Below are positions 8,313 through 17,045 of a stretch of DNA of 64,000 nt, piece after piece. Under the pieces are notes generated by a model. The model saw only the letters and a program-made list of their open reading frames with translations. It was not told the DNA's origin and did no database searches. The position numbers and the translations under genes were made by a program. Within the stretch, counting starts at the first letter, position 1. Every line of letters starts with the position of its first letter. Origin of the DNA: Candidatus Zixiibacteriota bacterium (lineage in GTDB: Bacteria > Zixibacteria > MSB-5A5 > GN15 > JACZUZ01); NCBI GenBank assembly GCA_024280835.1, contig JAJRPJ010000010.1:248001-312000 (forward strand), written 5' to 3'.

Positions 8313-10131
8313 GGACTGTGCCTTGACTGGAATTATCTGTAAGGAGCAATCCTGTGTAATCCCGCGTTTTTGTTCTTAGGGAAATCAGTCTTGCTCTTCG
8401 GGCGTCTACCGTTGAATCAACGGTCACAGTCAGCCCAGCGCTTAGCTCATCAATTTGTCCAATAGGAGAATCTGAGGGTTGAAGAACAATAACTCCATCT
8501 CGCAAGCGTGACTCTGATATGATAAATGTGGCGTTGGAATTACTCCTGAGCAAAGTTTCTTCACTGTGATAAGCGCCAAAACGATTGGTTACTCGCGGAT
8601 TAATGAGTTTGAAGGTCTTGCCCTCTTGCGCAAGACGATCGAAGGCCAATCCAACTATATCATCCCGCTGGATATGTTTGGGTAATTCCAGCGAGACTGT
8701 CACTGATTCTTTGGTTGTGACTCCGTTGGCGCTGTTTTCGGTGGCGAGAATAACTGCGACTGTTTTGGCGCTGGTGACTTGTGCATGAATCACTGGTTGT
8801 TTGTGGTTTCGTAGAAGACGGAACTGTCCATCTGCAGGAATGCTAAGTATTTCTGTGTCAGTAGACGCTACACTTGTTGAGCGCATGTTTAGGTGTTGGA
8901 CTGAGCACAGTCCTTTTTGTGAATGGCAAATAGTGCGAAGAGTTTCTTGGAAATCAGTGGCGTTTTCGGCATTCAGCCACTGATCGTCGAATCGCAACAG
9001 CGCCAGAGCTCGGATTCTGAGTGAACGCACGCGCCCACTGTCATCGGCAAGGAACTTTAGTAACTCACGCGAGGAGCGCTTACTTTTGCCACGCATTCCA
9101 ACAATCCTAGCGTATAACAGGAAGTCACGGTCACCGTCACTATCTATATTACTCTCAGGGGCGCCAAGGATGTCACACTCGCCAAAATTGCAGAGCGCAG
9201 TGACTAAAGTGGAGAGTCGTTTTGGAGCGGGGGCGCCATTGTCGAGTAGGACAATTGTCTGACCACTTCGGCGTCCAACTAACAATGGAAGCCCGTCAAG
9301 TAATGGATAGGTTAGCGCCATTGGCCCAGAAGAACGTGATAGTTCTATCTGGCTGCTGTTGGTTGTCTTGCGATCAGGCGCTTGGACTAAACGATCAATG
9401 CTAAGTTCAGCGAGCCAGTTGGCTTCAGAAATGGAGGAAGCTGATGTAATATTAGTTTGAGTTGTTGATTCTAGGTCAGCTCCGACTTTGGCGCCAGGAT
9501 TAGCTCCCCGATAGACAAGTGAGATTTCGAGCGCTCGCTGAACATTGCGATAGTAATAGCATGGTGTCTCGTAAGTAACTTTTGATTCAGACGTTGCTAG
9601 TGAATTGTGGCCACAGGCTCGAATATCAGCTTTGCAAATCGAACATTCTGCTTGCTCGAAAGTAAATCCCAAAGAGCAGTCCTTACAGACACCTCCATCA
9701 ATATTGGCTCGTAACGTTTCGGCGCCAGCGGTTTCTTTCAGCCAGTACAAATAGGCCTTAACCCAGTTAACGCCATTTTGGGTGACCATCTCGGCCTTGA
9801 AGATTCGCGCAATTGGCAGATGGTCTTTTCGGTGGCCCACTAAGACTGGCGCATCAATGACTAATTTTGAAACTCTCTGCAATTCCTCCAATGGAAACTT
9901 ACCACCATGCTGATTACGCTCATCGGAAACCAAGAGCATTGCGCGAACATATACGTCACTAGCGCTCAAGGGTTTTGGTGGGCAGATTGCTTGATTCAGC
10001 TCATCGATGAATGTCGTGGCCTCGGTCAATTCATTTACCGGAGCTGTAACTGATAGTCTATGGACAACGGATTGTACATTAGATTCTGTCAGAGCATTGT
10101 GTGACGGTGTATTTGTGGAGCTTTGTGTCAA
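8305..10131 (-). CDS. Prohead protease with zinc-finger insert and long ligase-like C-terminal region
   Basis: 608 residues. Residues about 58-220 match the U35/HK97 prohead-protease type that cuts capsid protein during head maturation: APVLVGHRKDHLPIARI carries the likely catalytic His100, and DGGVCKDCSLGF carries the likely Ser153, ending with LEISLVYRGANPGAKV. A zinc site is formed by C149, C152, C163, C166, C173 and H175. The remaining 380 residues are not needed for a protease. Residues about 275-360 and 500-580 resemble, by eye, the adenylation and OB parts of ATP-dependent DNA ligases (LLDGLPLLVGRRSG in the place of a KxDG motif), with the catalytic lysine missing. That second domain call is a guess. 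Confidence 0.75.
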   Translation of the reverse strand: MTQSSTNTPSHNALTESNVQSVVHRLSVTAPVNELTEATTFIDELNQAICPPKPLSASDVYVRAMLLVSDERNQHGGKFPLEELQRVSKLVIDAPVLVGHRKDHLPIARIFKAEMVTQNGVNWVKAYLYWLKETAGAETLRANIDGGVCKDCSLGFTFEQAECSICKADIRACGHNSLATSESKVTYETPCYYYRNVQRALEISLVYRGANPGAKVGADLESTTQTNITSASSISEANWLAELSIDRLVQAPDRKTTNSSQIELSRSSGPMALTYPLLDGLPLLVGRRSGQTIVLLDNGAPAPKRLSTLVTALCNFGECDILGAPESNIDSDGDRDFLLYARIVGMRGKSKRSSRELLKFLADDSGRVRSLRIRALALLRFDDQWLNAENATDFQETLRTICHSQKGLCSVQHLNMRSTSVASTDTEILSIPADGQFRLLRNHKQPVIHAQVTSAKTVAVILATENSANGVTTKESVTVSLELPKHIQRDDIVGLAFDRLAQEGKTFKLINPRVTNRFGAYHSEETLLRSNSNATFIISESRLRDGVIVLQPSDSPIGQIDELSAGLTVTVDSTVDARRARLISLRTKTRDYTGLLLTDNSSQGTVHE

Positions 10132-10359
10132 GCGAGTTCTCCTGTGAGTTTTGTGTGACTGTCCCTATCAAATAGCTCGCTCCAAAAAGACCAGCGGAAT
10201 TGTGGTGTTTCGTTCAAACAGTTCTGGAGGGCGCAAATTATGCAATCAAGCGCATAGTTTTGCGATTTGAGCATTGATAGCAAAACTCTGCGGACAATCG
10301 AGAGCTGTGTAAAGCTCGTCAGGGCAGTAAGTTGTAGTCTGGTATGTCACACGGCCGCT

Positions 10360-10376
10360 TTGGCACGAGCTTTGCC
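10360..10376 (+). promoter_or_regulatory. Sigma54-type promoter for the small plus-strand gene
   Basis: TTGGCACGAGCTTTGCC matches the -24/-12 consensus (YTGGCACGRNNNTTGCW) at all fixed positions but the last, with correct spacing. The start of transcription would be near 10387, followed by two AAGGAG-like sites and an ATG at 10407. No sigma54 activator gene was recognised in the window. Confidence 0.55.
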
Positions 10377-10406
10377 CTAAGAAGGAGTACAGGAAGGAGT
10401 TTTATT

Positions 10407-10667
10407 ATGAATAGACGATACAGACAAATACAAATCCGCACCATGAACGAGCCGGTCTCGCAACCCTTTAAGTGGTTGTTTGCATTCGCAGTTTTTGCGA
10501 TGGCTATGAGTTTTACGTTTTCTGATGTTGGTGGTGATGGTGTTGGCAATCCGTATAAAGGCGGTTATGTCGACAATGCGGCCTTGGACAACATTTTTGT
10601 TTTGCCGGAGGCAACTAGCCTAGATGGCAAAGCGACAAAAGTTCCAACACTACTCAAACGGCGCTAA
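10407..10667 (+). CDS. Small membrane protein encoded against the phage operon
   Basis: An 86-residue protein starting at the ATG at 10407, chosen because GGAAGGAG lies seven bases upstream; an earlier in-frame ATG at 10344 lacks a site. After a basic N-terminus there is one hydrophobic segment (residues about 20-38, FKWLFAFAVFAMAMSFTF), then a G-rich exported or cytosolic tail ending KRR. It is the only plus-strand gene inside the head cluster, is divergent from the protease gene, and its last 14 bases overlap the end of the terminase gene. It may be a moron, a gene carried by the phage and expressed on its own. Function unknown. Confidence 0.55.
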   Translation: MNRRYRQIQIRTMNEPVSQPFKWLFAFAVFAMAMSFTFSDVGGDGVGNPYKGGYVDNAALDNIFVLPEATSLDGKATKVPTLLKRR

Positions 10668-12018
10668 CTCTCGGCTCTGTGATAGGCGCCAAGGTCTGCC
10701 TACGCAAAGGCCAAAGCGCCAATGCCAGAGCCATGACACCATCGCAGCGACCATTGTCATCCCAAGTCGCTGATCGTAGCTCATCTTCCAGTGACCAAAC
10801 TTTTCCATGCTGTTCTCTTATCTCCCAGCGACTGTAACGAATCTTTTTCAATGAATGAAATAGCTCAAGGTTCGTCAGTAGCGCCGCTTTGCTCTTTTCT
10901 GTAAAGATAAATGGCATTGGCGCTAGGTCTTGTAATTCCTCGGTGACGACATCTCCCAAACCAGTGGCATCCAATACTAAGACTCCAGGAAACTCCTGCT
11001 GTCGGTTGCGTATCCGCTGGAAGACATAGCTCCAGTCCATACGTTTGAAGCGCTCAACGGCGATAACTGTTGCTGTCCCATCTGTGTCCACAGCGACAGT
11101 CACACCGACTGTAGCTGTGCGTTTGCGCGCCAAATCCCAACCACTCAAGAAACGATAGTTCTTATAACGAAAGTTCTTATTTGGCTCTTCAAGAAATTGT
11201 AGATTGCTTTGCTCTAGGGCGCTGTCGACCATTTCAGAGGAGACAATCTCTCGGCCAGAATCAACAAAGCGGCCCATGATGTTTTGCGCGACGCGATCGG
11301 AGCTAAAAAACTCAAGACGGCGATTCAGATAGTCCGCTGAGATATTTACATTCTCACGGCTATCGCCAAATTGAACATGGCCTCCAGATTCAGAGTCCTG
11401 CATTTCACGAGCTTTGTGGTACAACCAGTTTTTGCCGTTGGGGGTGGACACAAAATCCAGTTCACCTTCACGGTCAGCTAAACGCATCAGGATGACTTCA
11501 TTGACAACATAGTCGGCATGTGTTTCGAAGGCGACTTCGTCGAAAATGAAATAATCATAGTCATTACCCAGCAAATACTCGCCACGGTTTTGAGTCGAGC
11601 GGGCGGTGATTTCACTACCATTGCCAAAGAGAATCCGCGGAAACGGTGTCCGCGAGATTTCCTTAATCAGCGGTTCAATTTCATCAGAATCACGAGCGAG
11701 TTTCAGGGCTGTACCCCAAATAATCCCCGCTTGATCTTGCGTGATTGAGGCGGTGACAATGCGATAATGTCCTGGCTTGTCGTATCGCAAGTCGCGTGTC
11801 TGAAAAACCGCATGATGAAGCGCCTTTAATGCAGAGACAAATGATTTGCCCCAGCGATTTCCAGTGACCAACAGGTTCTGTTTGTGTGTAGCGTTACTCA
11901 GCCAGACCCTCTGCCCAGCATGGGGGGTTACATGCAGAAATCTTTCGGCAAAATAAATTGGATCGTCTAAGGCTTTGCTCCACTCATTACGTGTTGGGTG
12001 GTTTGGCGCATCTTCAAT
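10654..12018 (-). CDS. Phage terminase large subunit (no standard start codon)
   Basis: The DNA-packaging motor ATPase and nuclease. Walker A is GNRWGKS, Walker B is YFIFDEVAFE, and the nuclease domain shows GWDLARKRTATVG and VLDATGLGD with conserved aspartates. In-frame sequence upstream of Walker A reads NEWSKALDDPIYFAERFL then PHAGQRVWLSN, which is the usual terminase N-terminus, so the gene must begin before the TTG at 11871. Yet between the in-frame stop inside the portal gene and that TTG there is no ATG, GTG or TTG. Candidate starts are ATT at 12018 or ATA at 12036, the latter overlapping the portal TAG. The coordinate given uses the ATT. Confidence 0.8.
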   Translation of the reverse strand: MEDAPNHPTRNEWSKALDDPIYFAERFLHVTPHAGQRVWLSNATHKQNLLVTGNRWGKSFVSALKALHHAVFQTRDLRYDKPGHYRIVTASITQDQAGIIWGTALKLARDSDEIEPLIKEISRTPFPRILFGNGSEITARSTQNRGEYLLGNDYDYFIFDEVAFETHADYVVNEVILMRLADREGELDFVSTPNGKNWLYHKAREMQDSESGGHVQFGDSRENVNISADYLNRRLEFFSSDRVAQNIMGRFVDSGREIVSSEMVDSALEQSNLQFLEEPNKNFRYKNYRFLSGWDLARKRTATVGVTVAVDTDGTATVIAVERFKRMDWSYVFQRIRNRQQEFPGVLVLDATGLGDVVTEELQDLAPMPFIFTEKSKAALLTNLELFHSLKKIRYSRWEIREQHGKVWSLEDELRSATWDDNGRCDGVMALALALWPLRRQTLAPITEPRVSAV

Positions 12019-12032
12019 AACAACGTTCTTCT

Positions 12033-13364
12033 CTATGACAACGCTCTTCGAGCGACAACGCTGGCTTCGTCTTTTTCAATCAACCCTGCATCAAACAACT
12101 TAACTAGGCCGTCAATCTCCGCGGAGCGAATCTGGGAGCGCTCTGTGGCTTGATGACTAATGCGGTTGTCGAAAGCAAACGTGCAGGAGAAATCAAACCC
12201 AGCCAGAGCCAATTCGAGATTGCCCAACCACTCCATCAAGCGAGCGGCTTCTTGCTGTATTGTTTCTACCTGACGGCGCACCAGATCGTATTTGAACGAA
12301 CTCCAAGTCTCAGTGGCGCCGAAAGAATACCCAAGTAAGAACGGAGCCAAGTTCGCTCCTGCGCAGATTTCTTCAATCATCGCCCGATGTTTGATAAACC
12401 ATGATTCAGCATTGGAAGAACTACGGCCTTGTGAAGGTCCGATATATTCAATCTTAATATCATCCCAAGTCACCGGATTATCATCTACACCAGTTTGACG
12501 AATCATCCGCGCGGTACTATCAAAATACTCATTGGCGCGATCGGTGTAATCTGTATCTGTTTCACCTGGCTGACGCTCTGGCGGGCGAACAGTAACATGC
12601 AGCCGATGAAAGCCACTATTATGGCTGGCGCGGCGCATATCATCGACTAACTGACGCTCAACATAGGTCACAAATGGAATCGAACTTAGAATCGAGCGGC
12701 CGAGTCCAGTCATTGGATCAGTGTTCAAGGCAAAGTAATGAAAGTCAGGCCTGCTTAAATCTACCATGCCGCCTTCAGAATCCATAACCAAACCGACCTG
12801 ACCATCACGTTTGCTAATAGCATGAATTGACGACACATCGATAGGCGCAAACCGCGCAATCTGTGACCTATCAGCGGATAATTCGACAAATCCCGCAAAA
12901 GCTCCGTCGGTGAAAAGTCCATCGAACATCATCGGTAGGAATGCGCAAAGTCCACCCGTGCGGCGAAAACTAAACGGCAAGAGTCGCTGTGACATATTGT
13001 CGAGAGCTCGCTGGGCGGATTTGGCGACCCGAGGATCAATATCGTCTGGTAATCTGTACGCTGCTGGAGCCGCCGATAACCGACTCCATGTCCAAATACA
13101 ACTGCTAACCACAGGAATTGATTCTTTCAAAAAACGATACAGTCGAATTGGTAGCTCTCGCGCCGAGATTTCGCCAGCTCGCCATGTAAGTGAAGAGCCC
13201 GAGTTGGCTCCACCTAAAGCCGAACGTCTGAAAGATCCAAGTGACCCGAGAGCCGTTCGCTCATGTTTGAGGTTGGACGCCTCAAGTCGTGGCTCAATAA
13301 TTCCTGCGTTTGTTTTCTGTGTCTCTTCAATGATAGGAGAAGGTCTCTCACGCTTTTTGCTCAT
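12033..13364 (-). CDS. Phage portal protein
   Basis: A 443-residue protein, the first gene of the head operon. Portals form the dodecameric ring through which DNA is packaged. Matching features are the helical N-terminal region (PIRLYRFLKESIPVVSSCIWTW), DPMTGLGRSILSSIPFVTYVE, the central basic segment, and IEEICAGANLAPFLLGYSFG followed by the long helix WSSFKYDLVRRQVETIQQEA, all typical of SPP1/HK97-type portals. A GGAG site lies eight bases before the ATG. The portal lies upstream of terminase, the reverse of the usual order, and no small terminase gene is seen. Confidence 0.8.
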   Translation of the reverse strand: MSKKRERPSPIIEETQKTNAGIIEPRLEASNLKHERTALGSLGSFRRSALGGANSGSSLTWRAGEISARELPIRLYRFLKESIPVVSSCIWTWSRLSAAPAAYRLPDDIDPRVAKSAQRALDNMSQRLLPFSFRRTGGLCAFLPMMFDGLFTDGAFAGFVELSADRSQIARFAPIDVSSIHAISKRDGQVGLVMDSEGGMVDLSRPDFHYFALNTDPMTGLGRSILSSIPFVTYVERQLVDDMRRASHNSGFHRLHVTVRPPERQPGETDTDYTDRANEYFDSTARMIRQTGVDDNPVTWDDIKIEYIGPSQGRSSSNAESWFIKHRAMIEEICAGANLAPFLLGYSFGATETWSSFKYDLVRRQVETIQQEAARLMEWLGNLELALAGFDFSCTFAFDNRISHQATERSQIRSAEIDGLVKLFDAGLIEKDEASVVARRALS

Positions 13365-13650
13365 ATAGTTGATTCTCCAAAATGTGGTTTTGTGTGGAGT
13401 AGTTTTCGCTTTGTCATTGTGGTCTCAGTCATAATGGTCTCAATTTCAGACGACTCTTCAATGAGATTGCCAGTGCGATTCTACATCGAATCAATAGTGA
13501 ATTTGTCAGGCCATGAGAATGGTCTATTGGTATCGACCGTGTCTTTCAATATTGACAGACCGCGATTGGTCTGATACTGTGGCTGGGGAGTATCATGAGT
13601 CCTGTTGAAGCGGAATAAATCTAGCTAATAAAACAACATCGAAGATTACA

Positions 13651-15171
13651 GTGTCAAAAACAATGATTACACAAATATTGAGCCTTGCTTTTGAGAAAAC
13701 AACCCGTCGGACGCCTATGCTTATGACGCTGGCGCTAATGCTCTCATTGACAATTGTCTCCTGTGAGGACACGCGGCCACTACAACTGCGGTATGATGCT
13801 GAAAAAGCGCTTTATCAGGCCAATCAGGAAAATGAAAAACTTCGCATTAGACCCGAATCGGTTGAGGACTCTCAAATCGAGAACCTGCGCAATATGTACC
13901 AAGCAGTGATGGAGCAGGCTCTCAACTCCGCTGATAGTATCGATTCAAAAGTAGATGTTGCAGAGTGGCGGCAATTGCATCTGATAGCCTATGAGGCCTC
14001 ACAACGCGCCGAAGGTATTGCTTTCTCCAGAAGAGATTTTGAGATGGCTCGTGGGATACTTGAATCTCTGCTTTCCAGAGCAACACTACCAGCTCAGAAT
14101 CTTTTGACCGCCAGACTGAAACTCGGACGCGTGCTCCAGCGCTCCAAACATTGGGACAGCGCCAAAGTTATCTACGATGATCTTGTGACTGCTTTCTATC
14201 CGCCGCTGGATTCCAAGGGCGAAGTCATTCGTGCGGTCTTGGACCTACCATATAACGCATATCTCGTCGAAACTGAAGTAACCGAGGGTAGCGAACGGGA
14301 TTCAATAGTCTATGCGACCGAGACATACTACCAGAAATTGCTCAGAGATTATCCCGACGGAAACCTCGCGGTTGCGATTCACGCGCTCTTGAGTGTGGTC
14401 TATCAGCGTGAAGAGCGCTTTGTTGATGCTCTAGAAGAGTTGTCTTTGGTGATTGACTCAACCGGCCAGCAGGCCTTACAGGCGCGAATACGTTCTTGGG
14501 ACATCAATACTTTTTCGCTCAAACTTCCGCGAAAAGCTCTCGATGACATAGCCAGAGTAACTTTAACTGGAGACGACACTCTTTTTGTTCCGCTACTGTT
14601 TTTCAAACGCGCGGAGGCCTATTTGGAACTCAAGCAATATGACTCCTGTCGAAGCGCTATTTACAAAATCAAGAACGAGTATGAGCAGTATTTCGCGCGC
14701 AATGCCATAGCTCAGGACTTGATTGCCAAGTCTTTTCAGCGGGCTGGTAAATGGAGTCGCGCCGAAAACGAATATCGCTGGATGATAGAAACTTTCCCTG
14801 AATCGCAAGTCTCGTTTCGCGCCTACACCGAAATCCTTCAGCATTACTTGAAGTCTGGTGATAACAAACGTTATAGCGAATGGCAAAAACGCGCGCTCGA
14901 TTTTTATGACCTAGCGGCGCGGCGGGGACGAGGGAGCGCCATGGAAGCCACTGCCTATAGTTTCATAGCTGAGGTCTATCGATTGGAAGAAAACTGGATC
15001 GAGGCCGCCAAGAGTCTCGAAAAAATAGCCCGAAAATTCCCGACAACTGAAATTGGACGACGTAGCGCATTGCGAGGCGCCTTGCTCTATCGCGATAAAA
15101 TCTCTGATACGACGGCAGCCAATGCGCTTTTTGAGGTCTTCAAATCCTCTTGGCCAGTTTCGGGTAATTAG
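13651..15171 (+). CDS. TPR-repeat lipoprotein
   Basis: A 506-residue envelope protein. The signal region (PMLMTLALMLSLTIVSC) ends in a lipobox-like VSC, so it is likely anchored as a lipoprotein. The rest is helix-turn-helix throughout, with tetratricopeptide repeats visible around residues 130-180 (ARGILESLLSRATLP), 240-275, 310-400 (AENEYRWMIETFPES) and 420-500. Such proteins hold or order partners in the periplasm, similar to BamD/YbgF-type adaptors. The start is a GTG; an ATG 12 bases later is an alternative. It is divergent from the phage operon. Confidence 0.7.
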   Translation: MSKTMITQILSLAFEKTTRRTPMLMTLALMLSLTIVSCEDTRPLQLRYDAEKALYQANQENEKLRIRPESVEDSQIENLRNMYQAVMEQALNSADSIDSKVDVAEWRQLHLIAYEASQRAEGIAFSRRDFEMARGILESLLSRATLPAQNLLTARLKLGRVLQRSKHWDSAKVIYDDLVTAFYPPLDSKGEVIRAVLDLPYNAYLVETEVTEGSERDSIVYATETYYQKLLRDYPDGNLAVAIHALLSVVYQREERFVDALEELSLVIDSTGQQALQARIRSWDINTFSLKLPRKALDDIARVTLTGDDTLFVPLLFFKRAEAYLELKQYDSCRSAIYKIKNEYEQYFARNAIAQDLIAKSFQRAGKWSRAENEYRWMIETFPESQVSFRAYTEILQHYLKSGDNKRYSEWQKRALDFYDLAARRGRGSAMEATAYSFIAEVYRLEENWIEAAKSLEKIARKFPTTEIGRRSALRGALLYRDKISDTTAANALFEVFKSSWPVSGN

Positions 15172-15356
15172 GGACAACCAGGCGCTTTCCATAAATATCC
15201 ACTATATTGAATTGCGAGTGCGGAGCGGAAATATCCAAAGTATTTGAGAACCGCATTATGCCGATAATTGTATCAGAGATTGCAAGTTACGATGATGATC
15301 GAATCTTAATTCAAAATAATTGTTGAAAATTAGCTATAATAGGAGCTTCAGGAAAC

Positions 15357-16022
15357 ATGCTTAACTCTAAATCAAACAACACCTTACTGAATGTCGGTCT
15401 CGCCAGCGTATTATGCCTTGGCGTGCTTTTGACCAGCGCCATTTCAGTAAGCTCCCAAGATTCAACCAAGTCACGTTCAGGTTCTACAGCTACCGACAAG
15501 CCAGAGGTAGTAACTCTCGATGCGCTTGGAGAGCGAGACACTTTGGTTGTCAATGTCGAGTCCATCGGTGAAAGCTCATGGAAAGTTGATGTTTCTTGTT
15601 TCAATGATGAGGATCTCTTTGGGCTTTCAATTCCCCTGAAATTCACTTCTGGATTGCGGAAAGTCTATATCGATTCAACGATTTTCACAGGTGGACGAGT
15701 TGACCATTTTCAAGTCAAATTCGCGCGCGCCGATAGCGCCATCCAGCGTTTGACTATTGGTCTAATTGCCGCTCTCAGCCCCAATGCCAAAATACTAGAG
15801 CCAGGCGATGGTTCTATCGCCACCGTCTATTTACACGCCGAGGGTCAAGGCAAGGGGCTGCTCGTTGATACTACCACCACCGCCCCGCAGAATTCATTGT
15901 TGTTTATTTACAGTGATATGAAGGATGGCAATTTGCAGCTCAAAATCTATCCCGAAGTACTGATAAACGGCGAACTAGCTGTCAAGCCGAAAGACAAATC
16001 GAGCAAGAAATCGAAGAAGTAG
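15357..16022 (+). CDS. Secreted cohesin-like protein
   Basis: A 221-residue exported protein with a signal peptide (residues about 10-34, ending SAISVSS) and one cohesin-like beta-sandwich (about 60-205): FGLSIPLKF, TGGRVDHFQVKFARAD, LTIGLIAALSP, then the late LEPGDGSIATVYLHAEG, a common cohesin motif. The C-terminus is a lysine-rich tail (KPKDKSSKKSKK). Cohesin modules bind dockerins, and a dockerin is present on the M43 protease about 4 kb away; a direct partnership is only a guess. A strong terminator follows. Confidence 0.65.
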   Translation: MLNSKSNNTLLNVGLASVLCLGVLLTSAISVSSQDSTKSRSGSTATDKPEVVTLDALGERDTLVVNVESIGESSWKVDVSCFNDEDLFGLSIPLKFTSGLRKVYIDSTIFTGGRVDHFQVKFARADSAIQRLTIGLIAALSPNAKILEPGDGSIATVYLHAEGQGKGLLVDTTTTAPQNSLLFIYSDMKDGNLQLKIYPEVLINGELAVKPKDKSSKKSKK

Positions 16023-16053
16023 ATTCGATTGTTTCGAAAATAAATGAGTACTC

Positions 16054-16086
16054 AAAAAAGGCGGAGCCTCTGGCTCCGCCTTTTCT
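16054..16086 (+). terminator. Strong intrinsic terminator
   Basis: A perfect nine-bp GC-rich stem (GGCGGAGCC / GGCTCCGCC, three-base loop) flanked by an A-run before and TTTTCTT after. The A-run allows it to work for both strands, so it may serve both the cohesin-like gene and the convergent gene ending at 16140. Confidence 0.9.
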
Positions 16087-16139
16087 TATTTCTGCTTGTG
16101 CCTAATCCCTAGGTTCTAAGACAATAACCCAATCACAAA

Positions 16140-16976
16140 TCAATCTAGAAACCTAACAGCTCCAAATGCTCCATGGAAAACTGTCGATTTCTCAGAATAG
16201 TGACCATCTTTGTATTCCACGATAATTTCGTGAACCCATCCGTCCATGTCCATTGTGAAAAGCTTGTAAAGCAATGATTTCTGGTCTGAACGCACTATTT
16301 CAGGTGGAGAGATGATAGCCTTTAATTCTTTTGGAATACGATCTGCAGACTCCTGTAACCCTTCGTAAAGAGGGTCGTCGGTAGCTGGATCAACTCTTCC
16401 AGATTCAAGTGAGTTATACAGAGATGCAAGATAACTAGACCTAAAAAGGTCAGTCCAGCTATTAAGTATCATAGGAAAATCCTGCAACCCTGGTTGCCAT
16501 ATTTGAAAAATAAAGTGAAGGGTACTGATCACTTCACTGTCGCTATTCATGCTGTAGGATTCATAGCTAATAAAAGAGTTAAGTTGCTCTAAAGCTATTT
16601 CCAATGAGAATGAAGAATCCTCTTCGTTGGCAAAGAACGGAAATTCAATTCCCCAACATGAATCGTCATTGCAGGCAAGAATATCAGACAGGCCAAGCGT
16701 CTGACCTACTGGAGAGGTGTAGCGAAAGAATCTGGTTCGACGAAAAGGGTCATCAATTCGGCCCAAGTAAATGATAGAGTCTAGGCCAGTTCCTTGGCCT
16801 ATCGAATTATCTGGCCAATTGCTGTCATGAATACATATTGCACCGCACTTTAATTGAACTATCTTATTTTCAACAGAAGCATCCACTTCTTGAGCGATGG
16901 CGCTGGTACTCGGAATTCCCATGCAAATGGCCAGTACCAGTAATAACTTGTGTAGCCAGTTTCTATTGTCGAACAT
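16140..16976 (-). CDS. Secreted hypothetical protein
   Basis: A 278-residue protein with a Sec signal peptide (residues about 1-29, ending STSAIAQ). The mature part has a few cysteines (KCGAICIH, CNDDSCWG) and is rich in aromatic and acidic residues. No domain is recognised. It is transcribed alone on the minus strand between a shared terminator and the nuclease gene. AT-rich codon use compared with its neighbours (many ATA, TTT, AAT) hints it may have come from elsewhere. Confidence 0.6.
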   Translation of the reverse strand: MFDNRNWLHKLLLVLAICMGIPSTSAIAQEVDASVENKIVQLKCGAICIHDSNWPDNSIGQGTGLDSIIYLGRIDDPFRRTRFFRYTSPVGQTLGLSDILACNDDSCWGIEFPFFANEEDSSFSLEIALEQLNSFISYESYSMNSDSEVISTLHFIFQIWQPGLQDFPMILNSWTDLFRSSYLASLYNSLESGRVDPATDDPLYEGLQESADRIPKELKAIISPPEIVRSDQKSLLYKLFTMDMDGWVHEIIVEYKDGHYSEKSTVFHGAFGAVRFLD

Positions 16977-17045
16977 GTAACACCTCTAATACTAGACGTA
17001 AGTCGAAGCTCACGTAGCTACAAAATTTCTATTAGAAAGAGTTAG

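Noticed and set aside
13365-13650. Small terminase or integrase gene at the start of the phage operon
   Set aside because: The 286-base gap has no frame with a ribosome site or terminase/integrase motif.
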